In this document: in pieces, positions 6,163 to 13,596 of the stretch
Position numbering within the stretch: the stretch's first letter is position 1
Layout: each line of letters begins with the position of its first letter
Assembly (NCBI GenBank): GCA_022823105.1
Contig: JAJDXU010000363.1
Span: 1 to 24,171, forward strand
Reading direction: 5' to 3'
Length of the DNA stretch: 24,171 nt
Origin: Dehalococcoidia bacterium
GTDB taxonomy: Bacteria; Chloroflexota; Dehalococcoidia; Lucifugimonadales; UBA3495
Translations under genes and position numbers: made by a program
The notes under the pieces: generated by a model
Seen by the model: the letters and a program-made list of their open reading frames with translations, nothing else
What the model was told of the DNA's origin: nothing
Database searches by the model: none

Positions 6163-7253
6163 CAGGTGTTGACCAGGAAGTTGATGATATCCCCATCACG
6201 CACCGGGTAGGTTTTGCCCTCGGACCGCAGCAGGCCCTCTTTCCGGCCCTGGGCAATGCTCCCGCACGCGGAAAAGTCCTCGTAAGCGATCACCTCGGCG
6301 CGAATGAATCCACGGGTGAAGTCGGTGTGAATCACGCCGGCCGCGTCCACTGCGGGCATCCCGCCCGGCACGCTCCACGCCCGAACCTCGTCGTCCCCTA
6401 CGGTGAGGAACGACACCAGGCCCAGCGTATCGTAGCTGGCGTTGATCACCTGGTCCGTGGCGGCATCCCCCAGCTCAAGGTCCGCCCTGAACTCGGCAGC
6501 CTCTTCCTCGTCCATCATGCCCAACTCGGCCTCTATTCGCGCGCTGATGCACACTTCGCCGACGCCGCGCAACACGTCCTCGCCGAGGCCGAGGCGGTCC
6601 ATGCAGATGTCCTCTGCGCCCTCGTCGGTGTTGAACACGGCGATGATCTGCTTGTCGGTCAGCAGCTGGTAGTTGGCCAACATCGCCCGTTCGGAGTCTG
6701 TGAAGCTTTGCAGCCTTGCGGGGACGCCCTGTTCCAACCCCAACCGGGCTTTCTCAACGGCCTCCTTGTGCCGGACCACCGCGGGACGCTCGGCGGGCTT
6801 GGTCTTGTTTACCTGGTCGGCCAGGCGAGCGGACGCGCGTTCCAGCATTTCCAGGTCGGCGAATGTCAGCTCGTTGAGCATGGTCTCCAGGTCTTGGCCC
6901 GGATTCACCTCGCCGGTGGGATGGGGCACCGCATCGTTGGTGAACGCGCGAACCACCAGCAGAAAGGCGGTGGCCGACTGGAGGATGTTCCGGTACTTCC
7001 CGCTGATGCCCTGGGATTTTGCCATCGACTCGGGCCCCGGAAGGTCGATGTATCGGATTTCCGCATTCACCTTTTTCCTGGGGTGGAATATGTCGGCCAA
7101 TTTGTCCAGGCGCGGGTCGGGAACCTTGACCACGCCCATGTGCATTTCGGTGGCTGATCCCGACGCTCCGCTGGCGTCCGACTTGCCCAGCGTGAGCGCG
7201 TTGAAAAGAGTGGTTTTGCCGGATTGAGGCAGGCCTATGATTACTGTGTCCAT
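6162..7253 (-). CDS. ychF: YchF/OBG-family nucleotide-binding GTPase-like protein with TGS domain
   Basis: The 363-residue protein has the length and layout of YchF/OLA1: an N-terminal Walker A GLPQSGKT (residues 7-14), a helical middle part, and a C-terminal TGS domain ending in GKTYPVRDGDIINFLVN. These proteins bind ATP or GTP, associate with ribosomes and act in stress responses. It is a divergent member. Walker A reads GLPQSGKT where YchF normally has GLPNVGKS, the G3 region reads DLPGPE where DxAGLV is usual, and the G4 region reads FNTDE where NVDE is usual. Nucleotide preference may therefore differ. It starts 5 bases after the small upstream gene and overlaps the downstream acetyltransferase. 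Confidence 0.85.
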   Translation of the reverse strand: MDTVIIGLPQSGKTTLFNALTLGKSDASGASGSATEMHMGVVKVPDPRLDKLADIFHPRKKVNAEIRYIDLPGPESMAKSQGISGKYRNILQSATAFLLVVRAFTNDAVPHPTGEVNPGQDLETMLNELTFADLEMLERASARLADQVNKTKPAERPAVVRHKEAVEKARLGLEQGVPARLQSFTDSERAMLANYQLLTDKQIIAVFNTDEGAEDICMDRLGLGEDVLRGVGEVCISARIEAELGMMDEEEAAEFRADLELGDAATDQVINASYDTLGLVSFLTVGDDEVRAWSVPGGMPAVDAAGVIHTDFTRGFIRAEVIAYEDFSACGSIAQGRKEGLLRSEGKTYPVRDGDIINFLVNT

Positions 7254-7258
7254 GTTGC

Positions 7259-7474
7259 CTAGTTAATTTCACCAAGTAGGAGTTGCGGGTATTCCGATGG
7301 AGCCAGGGCGATCTGGATGGAACCGCCGGTGCGTGGCTCCAACAACGCCAGCGCCTGGATTACACGCTGACGTTCTTCGATCCTGCCGTGCTCGACGCCG
7401 TCTTTGTAGCCCTGCTGGAACCCTTCGATACGGTTCTGTTCACATACTTCCCGACGACCGTGCTCCAACCCCAT
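7259..7474 (-). CDS. Small charged hypothetical protein with EGR-type repeats
   Basis: This 71-residue frame begins two bases after the stop of the membrane-protein gene and ends 5 bases before ychF. It contains RIEGFQQGYKDGVEHGRIEERQ, a run of Gly every four residues flanked by charged residues and likely a long helix, followed by a nonpolar segment VIQALALLEP. The EERQR stretch followed by a leucine-rich helix repeats the design of the tail of the gene just upstream. Similar EGR tails occur in several large bacterial families. It may be a free-standing tail module, a duplication, or the broken end of the upstream gene. No function is assigned. Confidence 0.55.
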   Translation of the reverse strand: MGLEHGRREVCEQNRIEGFQQGYKDGVEHGRIEERQRVIQALALLEPRTGGSIQIALAPSEYPQLLLGEIN

Positions 7475-7476
7475 TT

Positions 7477-7878
7477 TCAATCCGCTCGGCCATTGACGTT
7501 GGGTTCGCCCCTCAGGATGTTGAGCACTTCGGGCGGAACCTCGTCGCCCAACTGGGCAACCTGGTCGAGGATGCGCTGGCGTTCTTCTTCGCGTCCTTCT
7601 TTGCGCCCTTCGACGCGACCCTCTTTCCGGCCGATCTCTTTCGCTTTGTTCCACGCAGCGGGAATCAGCAGCACCATGCGACCAGTTACCTCCATAAGGA
7701 TTGCCGCCAGCAAAGCAACGCCGGCAGCCAGGGCAAATATCGCGACCTGCGCGTACAACTCGTCGTTGCCCGACTGTTGCCATGGCTGGTATCGCCAGAG
7801 TCCGACGCCCACCGTGATGGCGTACACCAGGTAATACGCTATCCAATAGCGTTCACCGATACTTTTCAGCGGCTCCAT
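7477..7878 (-). CDS. Two-helix membrane protein with charged EGR-repeat tail, unknown function
   Basis: The 133-residue protein starts at ATG 7878, 29 bases after the thiolase-like gene. Residues about 11-29 and 43-66 are hydrophobic and predicted to span the membrane. A highly charged segment RKEGRVEGRKEGREEERQR follows, probably a solvent-exposed helix or coiled coil, then a short acidic/hydrophobic end (PPEVLNILRG). The charged tail would face the cytoplasm if the N-terminus is also inside. I do not recognise the family. Its stop is separated by two bases from the next ATG, so the pair is probably coupled in translation. Confidence 0.6.
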   Translation of the reverse strand: MEPLKSIGERYWIAYYLVYAITVGVGLWRYQPWQQSGNDELYAQVAIFALAAGVALLAAILMEVTGRMVLLIPAAWNKAKEIGRKEGRVEGRKEGREEERQRILDQVAQLGDEVPPEVLNILRGEPNVNGRAD

Positions 7879-7907
7879 TGTACAACAGCCGCCGGCCCAT
7901 CGCGCTC

Positions 7908-9083
7908 CTAGCCGGTTGCCAGCACCACCGTTCCGGTTGAAGACAGGGAGCCGCCGGTGCCGTTCACGATGCTGGTGCGGGCCGGCTCGTCGGCGGAACC
8001 CTTGCGGTGCACCTGCCGGTCGCCGCACTCCCCGCGCAACTGCCGTACTGCTTCAACCAGCAGGAAGCTCCCGTACATTCCCGGGTGCGAGTAGGAAAGC
8101 CCGCCGCCGTTGGTGTTCAGGGGAAATTCCCCGCCGGGCGCCGTTCGTTGGTCCGCAACGAAGTCAGGGCCCTCTCCGCGACCACAGAACCCCAGACCCT
8201 CGATGGTCACCAGCGTCGTATAGGTGAATGAGTCGTAGATCATGGTGTGGTCGATGTCGTCGTGGGTGAGGCCAGCCCGCTCCAGGGACCGGGGCCCGGT
8301 CTCCCTGGACCAAGTGGACGTGTGGTCGGGCATGAAACTGATCAGATTGTGGTCATGGCCCTCCGCGGCGCCCAACACCCATACCGGTTCTTTTCGGCAG
8401 TTTCGCGCCTTCTCCGCCGTGGTGACGATGATGGCGGCGCCGGAGTCGGTGACCAGGCAGCAGTCGAACAGGTGGAACGGCCAGGCGACCCAACGGGAGT
8501 TGTGGTAGTCGTCAAACGACATTGGTGTTTCGTGCATGTACGCCACCGGGTTCAGGTTGGCCCATTTGCGCGTCGACACCGCGATCTCCGCCAGCGCCTG
8601 CCGCGTCCGCTCCTCGCCGTACTCGTGCATGTAGCGGGTGCACGCCATGGCGTAGTTGATCGGCTGTCCGATCATCCCGTACGGCGTCTCATACTGGGCC
8701 ACCGGGAGGTTCCGGTCCGGCGGCACCGGCACGCGGGTGGAACGGCCAGCCTGCCCGTGTGTGATCAGCACCGTGTCGCAATACCCCGCCCGGATCGCGG
8801 CCGCGGCGTGCGCCACGTGGATCACGAAGGACGATCCGCCTACGGATGTATTATCGGTGAAGGACGGCTGCAACCCGAAATACTCCGCCGTCACCAGTGT
8901 GCTGAATCCGGCGGTCATCAGGCCGTCAACGTCCGACATCGACAGGCCGGCGTCCTCCAGCGCGTTGTGCGCCGCCTCCGCGTGGTGCTGGAGCGACGAC
9001 TTGTCGGGCACCGTTCCCATCACGTCGGACTCGGCGACCCCGACAATTGCGATGTCGCGTTCGCGGTTTGCGTTGCTGGCCAT
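7908..9083 (-). CDS. Thiolase-superfamily protein (SCP2/lipid-transfer type) lacking the usual nucleophilic cysteine
   Basis: The 391-residue protein matches the thiolase fold throughout: DIAIVGVAESD at the start, HNALEDAGLSMSDVDGLMTAG, AAAAIRAGYCDTVLITHGQ, a central TDSGAAIIVTT block, then GGEFPLNTNGGGLSYSHPGMYG and a final GTGGSLSSTGTVVL. True thiolases attack the thioester with a Cys in a CxSG motif near residue 85-90; here that segment reads TSVGGSSF, with no Cys. The second conserved Cys near the C-terminus is also absent, although the His of the SHPG motif is kept. It is therefore probably a thiolase-like enzyme or partner subunit whose reaction is uncertain. GGGAG lies seven bases before the ATG. 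No OB-fold (DUF35) partner gene is adjacent. Confidence 0.85.
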   Translation of the reverse strand: MASNANRERDIAIVGVAESDVMGTVPDKSSLQHHAEAAHNALEDAGLSMSDVDGLMTAGFSTLVTAEYFGLQPSFTDNTSVGGSSFVIHVAHAAAAIRAGYCDTVLITHGQAGRSTRVPVPPDRNLPVAQYETPYGMIGQPINYAMACTRYMHEYGEERTRQALAEIAVSTRKWANLNPVAYMHETPMSFDDYHNSRWVAWPFHLFDCCLVTDSGAAIIVTTAEKARNCRKEPVWVLGAAEGHDHNLISFMPDHTSTWSRETGPRSLERAGLTHDDIDHTMIYDSFTYTTLVTIEGLGFCGRGEGPDFVADQRTAPGGEFPLNTNGGGLSYSHPGMYGSFLLVEAVRQLRGECGDRQVHRKGSADEPARTSIVNGTGGSLSSTGTVVLATG

Positions 9084-9127
9084 ACATTCACTCCCGGTGA
9101 TCGTTTTGTCGGTTTATCGGCCCAAGG

Positions 9128-9156
9128 ATGGTACAACATTACTCGTCGCCCGACAA
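9128..9156 (-). promoter_or_regulatory. Putative promoter of the thiolase-ychF-acetyltransferase run
   Basis: On the minus strand TTGTCG (9151-9156) and TACCAT (9128-9133), each 4 of 6 to consensus, are 17 bases apart, about 45 bases before the thiolase start. The -35 lies inside the perfect 12-base palindrome CGACAATTGTCG (9151-9162). Confidence 0.4.
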
Positions 9157-9162
9157 TTGTCG
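9151..9162. promoter_or_regulatory. 12-base perfect palindrome, possible operator
   Basis: CGACAATTGTCG reads the same on both strands and covers the -35 of the proposed thiolase promoter, between two divergent genes. A regulator bound here would block that promoter. No regulator gene is adjacent, and short palindromes also occur by chance. Confidence 0.35.
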
Positions 9163-9228
9163 TGGCGCCGCCGCGGCGTGGTTTCGCTGCGTGGTCAGTC
9201 TCAATCCAGCGGGCACACGCAGTCCTTG

Positions 9229-9237
9229 TGCTAAAAT
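9229..9237 (+). promoter_or_regulatory. Extended -10 promoter for the EVE-domain gene
   Basis: TGCTAAAAT is an extended -10 element: TG, one base, then TAAAAT (5 of 6). No good -35 is seen 16 to 18 bases upstream, which extended -10 promoters do not need. It lies 43 bases before the ATG. Confidence 0.5.
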
Positions 9238-9280
9238 GGGCTCAGTTTCCGGATGTGCGATCCAATACCGGGATTCAGAT

Positions 9281-10042
9281 ATGCCGCATAACTTCTGGAT
9301 GATTAATTGCAACAGGCAGAATTTCGAGATCACCCAGCAACTGGGCTTTACTGAGCAGGGCCTGAAGGCCGAATATCGACGCAAAGTGCAGAGGGTTGAA
9401 CCCGGCGACCGCGTCATCTACTACGTCAGCGGCGAACGGGTATTCACGGCCACCGCCACCGTTACCAGATCATACGAGGAGGTCAGGTCCACACCCTGGA
9501 TCAAGGAGGGTAAAACCGCCTGGCCCTATCGCATCAAGATCAAACCCGACGTCATTCTCCCCAGCGAGCAGTACATCGAAGCCGGCCTCATCGCCTACCG
9601 CCTGGAATACCTCCGGAAATGGGCGCCTGAGGATTGGCACATGGCGTTCCAGGGCAACCTGCACCTCCTTTCCAAGGGCGATTTCTTCCTCCTCGAAACG
9701 GAGATGCTCAAGTTGCGGGACGGGCGCGAAGCGGCTCTCCGCAAGGTCGATGTCGAACTGGCAGCGGAAGCCGAGCGCGCCAATTCCCAGCGGGAACGCC
9801 GACGCCGCAACGCGGAGCGAGACCCCGCGAGGTCGTCAAGGACCCGGCCCGTGCGTGCCCCCACAGGTTCCGAGCGCACTGACGGAGAAACTGCCTCCGT
9901 CGACGAACAGGCCGCGGTCGATCGACCGCCGCTCGACGCCGGGCGGAATCGTTCCAACGGGCGTGCCCGGCGCTCCGGCGCCAGGAGCCGCAACCGTCCC
10001 AGCGCCGGCCCTGACAACTCCCCCAGGCACGACAACGACTAG
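9281..10042 (+). CDS. EVE-domain protein with basic disordered tail
   Basis: The first 150 or so residues form an EVE domain, a PUA-like fold that binds modified bases in DNA or RNA. Evidence is HNFWMINCNRQNFEI at the start, EPGDRVIYYVSGERVFTATATVT in the middle, and RIKIKPDVIL with a C-terminal strand. EVE proteins often accompany modification-dependent restriction, though none is next to this gene. From about residue 165 the protein turns into a charged helix and then a low-complexity tail rich in Arg, Ser, Pro and Asp (total 253 residues), likely disordered and able to bind nucleic acid. The ATG at 9281 is chosen because the domain begins there; an upstream in-frame Met would add residues unlike the family. 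Its stop overlaps the convergent queG stop. Confidence 0.85.
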   Translation: MPHNFWMINCNRQNFEITQQLGFTEQGLKAEYRRKVQRVEPGDRVIYYVSGERVFTATATVTRSYEEVRSTPWIKEGKTAWPYRIKIKPDVILPSEQYIEAGLIAYRLEYLRKWAPEDWHMAFQGNLHLLSKGDFFLLETEMLKLRDGREAALRKVDVELAAEAERANSQRERRRRNAERDPARSSRTRPVRAPTGSERTDGETASVDEQAAVDRPPLDAGRNRSNGRARRSGARSRNRPSAGPDNSPRHDND

Positions 10043-11211
10043 CCTGCGCGCATCTCGTCCAGCGCCAGACTGATCTCGGCGTTGACCGCCGCATCCTGTT
10101 CGGCGCCGGAAGCTGACCGGAGCGCGGTGCGAGCTTCGTTCCCGCCGATACGGCCCAACGCCCAGGCGGCATGCTGTTTGACCAATGAGTCGCCAGCCGC
10201 CAGGGCCCGGGCAAGGGCAGGAATCGCGGACTCGTCCCCCAGGTTGCCCAGCGCAACGCATGCATTGCGCTGCATGCCTCGCCACTTGGCCCGCATCAGA
10301 GGCGTTCCCGCGAATCGCTGGCGAAACTCCCCTTCAGTCATGTCCAGCAACTCGACCAGGTCCAGCGTCGTCAGATCGCGCCGGCCGAAGTTGGGATCGC
10401 CCGTCGCTTTGGCCTTGCGGTTGACCGGACACACTTCCTGGCAGATGTCGCACCCGAAAACCCAGGCGCCCATTGCCGGCCGCAGTTCTCGAGGTATGGT
10501 TCCCTTGTGTTCGATGGTCAGGTAACTGATGCACCGGCGGTTGTCCACCACGTAGGGGGCCACAATCGCATCCGTGGGACACGACGGGATGCAACGGGTG
10601 CATTCCCCGCAGGTCTTGGACAACCTCGGGTCTGGTTCCAGCTCCAGGTTCGTGATGATCTGTCCCAGCAGCAGCCACGAGCCAAAGGTCGGGTTCAGCA
10701 CATTGCCGTTCTTGCCAAACCATCCCAGCCCTGACCGCACCGCGGCGGCCCGGTCCAGCATCGGCCCATCGTCCACAAACCAGCGGGCCTTGAGGCTCTC
10801 GTCCACCCGTCCCAGCGAGGGATGCGTGGACATTGCGATAACCAGGCGGCGCATCCGTCGTTTCATGAGCCTGTGGTAGTCCCGCCCCCGAGCGTATCTG
10901 GCGACCAGACCGGTTCCGCTGTCCCTTTCCTCGTCCGGACCCGGGTAGTAGTTCAGGCCCAGCGAAATTATCGAGCGCGCGCCCGCTAGCAGGTACTCAG
11001 GGTTGGTCCCGTGCTCGACGCGCTGCCTGGTGAACCACGGCAGACCGTCCATCAGTCCGTCGTCAATTCGCCGCAGCGCTATCCCCCGATCTTCGTCGAA
11101 CGCCTCGGCGTGGGTGATCGCGACCAGATCGAACCCTGCCTCCCGCGCCAACCGCTCGACAGCCTGGCGGGCCGGCTCAACATTCGCGTCGTGGTTCTGC
11201 GAGGTGCTCAC
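10039..11211 (-). CDS. queG: Epoxyqueuosine reductase
   Basis: QueG reduces epoxyqueuosine to queuosine in tRNA anticodons, using cobalamin and two [4Fe-4S] clusters. The clusters are visible as CGECTRCIPSCP (Cys201, 204, 207, 211) and CDICQEVCP (Cys254, 257, 261), with Cys227 in NRRCISYLTIEHKG as the likely eighth ligand. GLGWFGKNGNVLNPTFGSW is the conserved cobalamin-side block. The C-terminal 80 residues are HEAT-like repeats (ALGNLGDESAIPALARAL and a second copy). The GTG start at 11211 overlaps the dut stop as GTGA, so the protein has 390 residues, a normal length. The frame is open further upstream but that part is antisense-like. Other queuosine genes are not in the window. Confidence 0.95.
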   Translation of the reverse strand: MSTSQNHDANVEPARQAVERLAREAGFDLVAITHAEAFDEDRGIALRRIDDGLMDGLPWFTRQRVEHGTNPEYLLAGARSIISLGLNYYPGPDEERDSGTGLVARYARGRDYHRLMKRRMRRLVIAMSTHPSLGRVDESLKARWFVDDGPMLDRAAAVRSGLGWFGKNGNVLNPTFGSWLLLGQIITNLELEPDPRLSKTCGECTRCIPSCPTDAIVAPYVVDNRRCISYLTIEHKGTIPRELRPAMGAWVFGCDICQEVCPVNRKAKATGDPNFGRRDLTTLDLVELLDMTEGEFRQRFAGTPLMRAKWRGMQRNACVALGNLGDESAIPALARALAAGDSLVKQHAAWALGRIGGNEARTALRSASGAEQDAAVNAEISLALDEMRAG

Positions 11212-11753
11212 AGGTTTTCGTGCTGGTAACGCCCGGTATAGCCTTGTGCATCGCCGGAGTCCAGGTAAATGAACACCAACTGCGCGACCCGTGCGTCGCG
11301 TTGAATTCTGAACCCCATCGGGTGGTGAACGGTCATCAGAGCCTGCGAGCGACCGGAGTATCCCGCATCCCATACCGCCGTGTGGATGGCGACTCCTGAC
11401 CGCAGCAGGCTGGACCTGGGCCGGGCCAGCGCCATTATGTGTCGGGGCAGGTTGACGATCTCGTTGAAGGTCAGCAGATAGGGGCCACGCTGGAGCTCAA
11501 GCCAGCCCTCGTCGCCAAATGCCAACTCATCCCTGTCCGGAAGCCGTCGGTCCTCGTCAGCAATGCCCATGCTTCCGGCGGTTGAACTGGTTGAGTACGC
11601 CGCCACGGATCGGACCGTCACGTCGAATCCGTTGGGTTGCAGCTGCCGATCCAGGTCCCGGTAGTCGGCCACCAGCGGCGGATCGTCCATCAGCCGGGCG
11701 TTGATGGCGCTGCGACTAAGAACGCCTTTGGATTCCGAGGGGTCGGCTTTCAT
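11208..11753 (-). CDS. dut: dUTP diphosphatase of the archaeal, dCTP-deaminase-like type
   Basis: The enzyme hydrolyses dUTP to dUMP and pyrophosphate, keeping uracil out of DNA and feeding dTMP synthesis. The 181-residue protein has LQPNGFDVTV (38-47), PRSSLLRSG (112-120), TAVWDAGYSGR (125-135), ARVAQLVF (154-161) and the ending GYTGRYQHENL. In dCTP deaminases the segment after GYSGR carries a catalytic Glu in a TLE-type motif; here it reads SQALMTVHHP. From memory this VHHP form matches the halobacterial and related dUTPases, so I prefer dUTPase over Dcd. There is no ribosome binding site before the ATG, and the groEL terminator ends only 8 bases upstream. It overlaps queG by 4 bases. Confidence 0.82.
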   Translation of the reverse strand: MKADPSESKGVLSRSAINARLMDDPPLVADYRDLDRQLQPNGFDVTVRSVAAYSTSSTAGSMGIADEDRRLPDRDELAFGDEGWLELQRGPYLLTFNEIVNLPRHIMALARPRSSLLRSGVAIHTAVWDAGYSGRSQALMTVHHPMGFRIQRDARVAQLVFIYLDSGDAQGYTGRYQHENL

Positions 11754-11761
11754 GCGGATTC

Positions 11762-11808
11762 AAAAACGACGCGCCCGCCGCGCCGATTGAATCGGTGCTA
11801 CGGCGGGC
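11762..11808 (-). terminator. Intrinsic terminator after groEL
   Basis: On the minus strand GCCCGCCG pairs with CGGCGGGC (11801-11808 with 11773-11780). An inner stem of CCGAT and ATCGG lies between them, and TTTTT follows at 11762-11766. It begins 22 bases after the groEL stop and ends 8 bases before the dut start. Confidence 0.75.
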
Positions 11809-11830
11809 TGGATAATCCCCGTATGTGGGA

Positions 11831-13456
11831 TTAGTCGTGCATGAAGTCCTGGATGTCGGCCGGCAGCGGCTCGTACTTCGGGATCTCGGTCACGACGGCC
11901 TGCGTGGTCAGCAACATGCCGGCGACCGAGCCCGCGTTTTGCAGGGCAGACCTGGTGACCTTCGCCGGGTCGATGATCCCCCGCGCCACCACGGCAGTGT
12001 ACTCGCCACGATCGGCGTCGAAGCCGTAGTCGCCCTCGCCGTTCCGGACGTGTTCAACCACTACCTCGCCCTTGTAGCCGGCGTTCTGGGCGATGGTTGT
12101 GAGCGGGGCTTCCAGCGCATTGTGCACCAGGCGCATCCCCACGGCCACGTCGCCCGTGGCTTGTTCAATCATTTTGTCAAGGGCGGCCTGCGCCCGCAGC
12201 AGCGTCACGCCGCCGCCGGGAATGACGCCTTCCTCCACCGCGGCCCGCGTGGACGCCAGCGCATCCTCGGTGCGGCTCTTCCGCTCGTTGAGTTCCGGCT
12301 CCGTGGCCGCGCCCACCTTGATTACCGCGACCCCGCCGGCCAGGTTGGCCAGCCGTTCCTGCAGCTTCTCGCGGTCGTAGTCCGACGTCGTCTCCTCGAT
12401 CTGAACCCGCAGCTCGGCGACGCGGCCCGCGATGTCGTCCTCGTGCCCGCGGCCCTCCACGATGGTGGTTTCATCCTTCGTCGCCAGGACGCGCCGGGCG
12501 GAGCCAAGGTGCTCCATCTGGATGTCCTCAAGACGCATACCCGCATCGTTGGTGATGACCGTGCCGCCCGTAACGATGGCCAGGTCCTGCAGCAGGGCCT
12601 TGCGGCGCTCACCGAATCCAGGGGCTTTGACTGCCAGGCTGCTCACGGTCCCTCTCAGCCTGTTCACCACCAGCGTCGCCAGGGCCTCTCCCTCAATGTC
12701 CTCGGCGATTATCACCAGGGGACGCCGGCCTCCCTGCGCCACCGCTTCCAGCGCCGGCACCACGTCGGCCGCGGCCGAAAGTTTCTGGTCGGTCAGCAGA
12801 AACAGGGGCTCATCCAGCGACACTTCCATGCGGTCCGTGTCGGTGATGAAGTGCGGCGACAGGTAACCGCGGTCGAGGCGCATGCCTTCCACCACGTCCA
12901 GCTCATCGGTCAGCCCGCGACTCTCCTCCACGGTGATGATGCCCTCACGGCCAACCTTGTCCATGGCGTCGGCGATCAGTTCGGCGATCTGCTCTTCATG
13001 GGCGGACAGGGCCGCGACGCGCGCCACCTGCTCCCGACTTTCGACGGCCACCGCCTGCGAGCTGATGTGGTCGCTGACGGCGCCCACTGCCTGGTCAATG
13101 CCGGATTTGAGCGCCAGGGGATTGGCTCCGGCGGCCACGTTCATGAACCCGCCCTTGATGATGGAACGGGCCAGAACCACCGATGTAGTCGTGCCGTCGC
13201 CCACGATGTCGTTGGTTTTCGCGGCGGCCTCTTTGACCACCTGCGCGCCCATGTTCTCGTATGGGTCGGGCAGCTGGACTTCCTTGGCGATGGTGACGCC
13301 GTCGCTGCACACTACAGGCAGCGTCCACACGCGACCCAATATTACGTTCCTACCGCTGGGACCCAACGTGAGAGCGACCACGCGACCCAGCTGGTCCACG
13401 CCGCTCATCAGGCTCTGTCGGGCGTCCTCATCAAAAATCAGTTGCTTTTCAGGCAT
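11831..13456 (-). CDS. groEL: GroEL-type chaperonin (HSP60), solitary copy
   Basis: GroEL forms the double-ring ATP-driven folding chamber. The 541-residue protein is a full group I chaperonin: LGPSGRNVIL and SDGVTIA (Asp at 52) in the ATP site, ENMGAQVVKEAAAKTNDIVGDGTTTS, the apical domain with VKAPGFGERRKALLQDLAIVTGG, and VEEGVIPGGGVTLLRA in the C-terminal equatorial domain. Two features mark it as a likely paralog: LGPKGRN is replaced by LGPSGRN, and the end is DIQDFMHD with no GGM repeats. No groES is adjacent. GGAGG lies nine bases before the ATG. It has its own strong promoter and terminator, so it is transcribed alone, and no CIRCE element is seen. It may form mixed rings or serve special substrates. 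Confidence 0.95.
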   Translation of the reverse strand: MPEKQLIFDEDARQSLMSGVDQLGRVVALTLGPSGRNVILGRVWTLPVVCSDGVTIAKEVQLPDPYENMGAQVVKEAAAKTNDIVGDGTTTSVVLARSIIKGGFMNVAAGANPLALKSGIDQAVGAVSDHISSQAVAVESREQVARVAALSAHEEQIAELIADAMDKVGREGIITVEESRGLTDELDVVEGMRLDRGYLSPHFITDTDRMEVSLDEPLFLLTDQKLSAAADVVPALEAVAQGGRRPLVIIAEDIEGEALATLVVNRLRGTVSSLAVKAPGFGERRKALLQDLAIVTGGTVITNDAGMRLEDIQMEHLGSARRVLATKDETTIVEGRGHEDDIAGRVAELRVQIEETTSDYDREKLQERLANLAGGVAVIKVGAATEPELNERKSRTEDALASTRAAVEEGVIPGGGVTLLRAQAALDKMIEQATGDVAVGMRLVHNALEAPLTTIAQNAGYKGEVVVEHVRNGEGDYGFDADRGEYTAVVARGIIDPAKVTRSALQNAGSVAGMLLTTQAVVTEIPKYEPLPADIQDFMHD

Positions 13457-13560
13457 TGCGGGAATCCTCCGGACTCGGCGAGTTGACGCGCGCGATTCGG
13501 AACGATGTGACGGTTGGGCCCTTTGGTGGGCCGACGAATCGCGTCGGATTGTGCCCTACA

Positions 13561-13589
13561 ATTGTCCGCAACGTGGCGAACCTTGTCAA
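13561..13589 (-). promoter_or_regulatory. groEL promoter
   Basis: On the minus strand a perfect TTGACA (13584-13589) and GACAAT (13561-13566; 4 of 6) are 17 bases apart, giving a leader of about 98 bases. The leader contains a 6-pair hairpin, CCGACG/CGTCGG (13531-13547), near its 5' end. No inverted repeat of CIRCE form (TTAGCACTC) was found. Confidence 0.65.
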
Positions 13590-13596
13590 CCGACAG

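Noticed and set aside
11208..11753. Assignment as dCTP deaminase (dcd)
   Set aside because: The catalytic Glu motif of dCTP deaminases is absent, while the PNGFD, WDAGYSGR, VHHP and YQHENL features fit the archaeal-type dUTPase.
11825..13486. Plus-strand open frame of 553 codons over the whole groEL gene
   Set aside because: It mirrors the groEL codons exactly and has antisense composition; groEL is certain.
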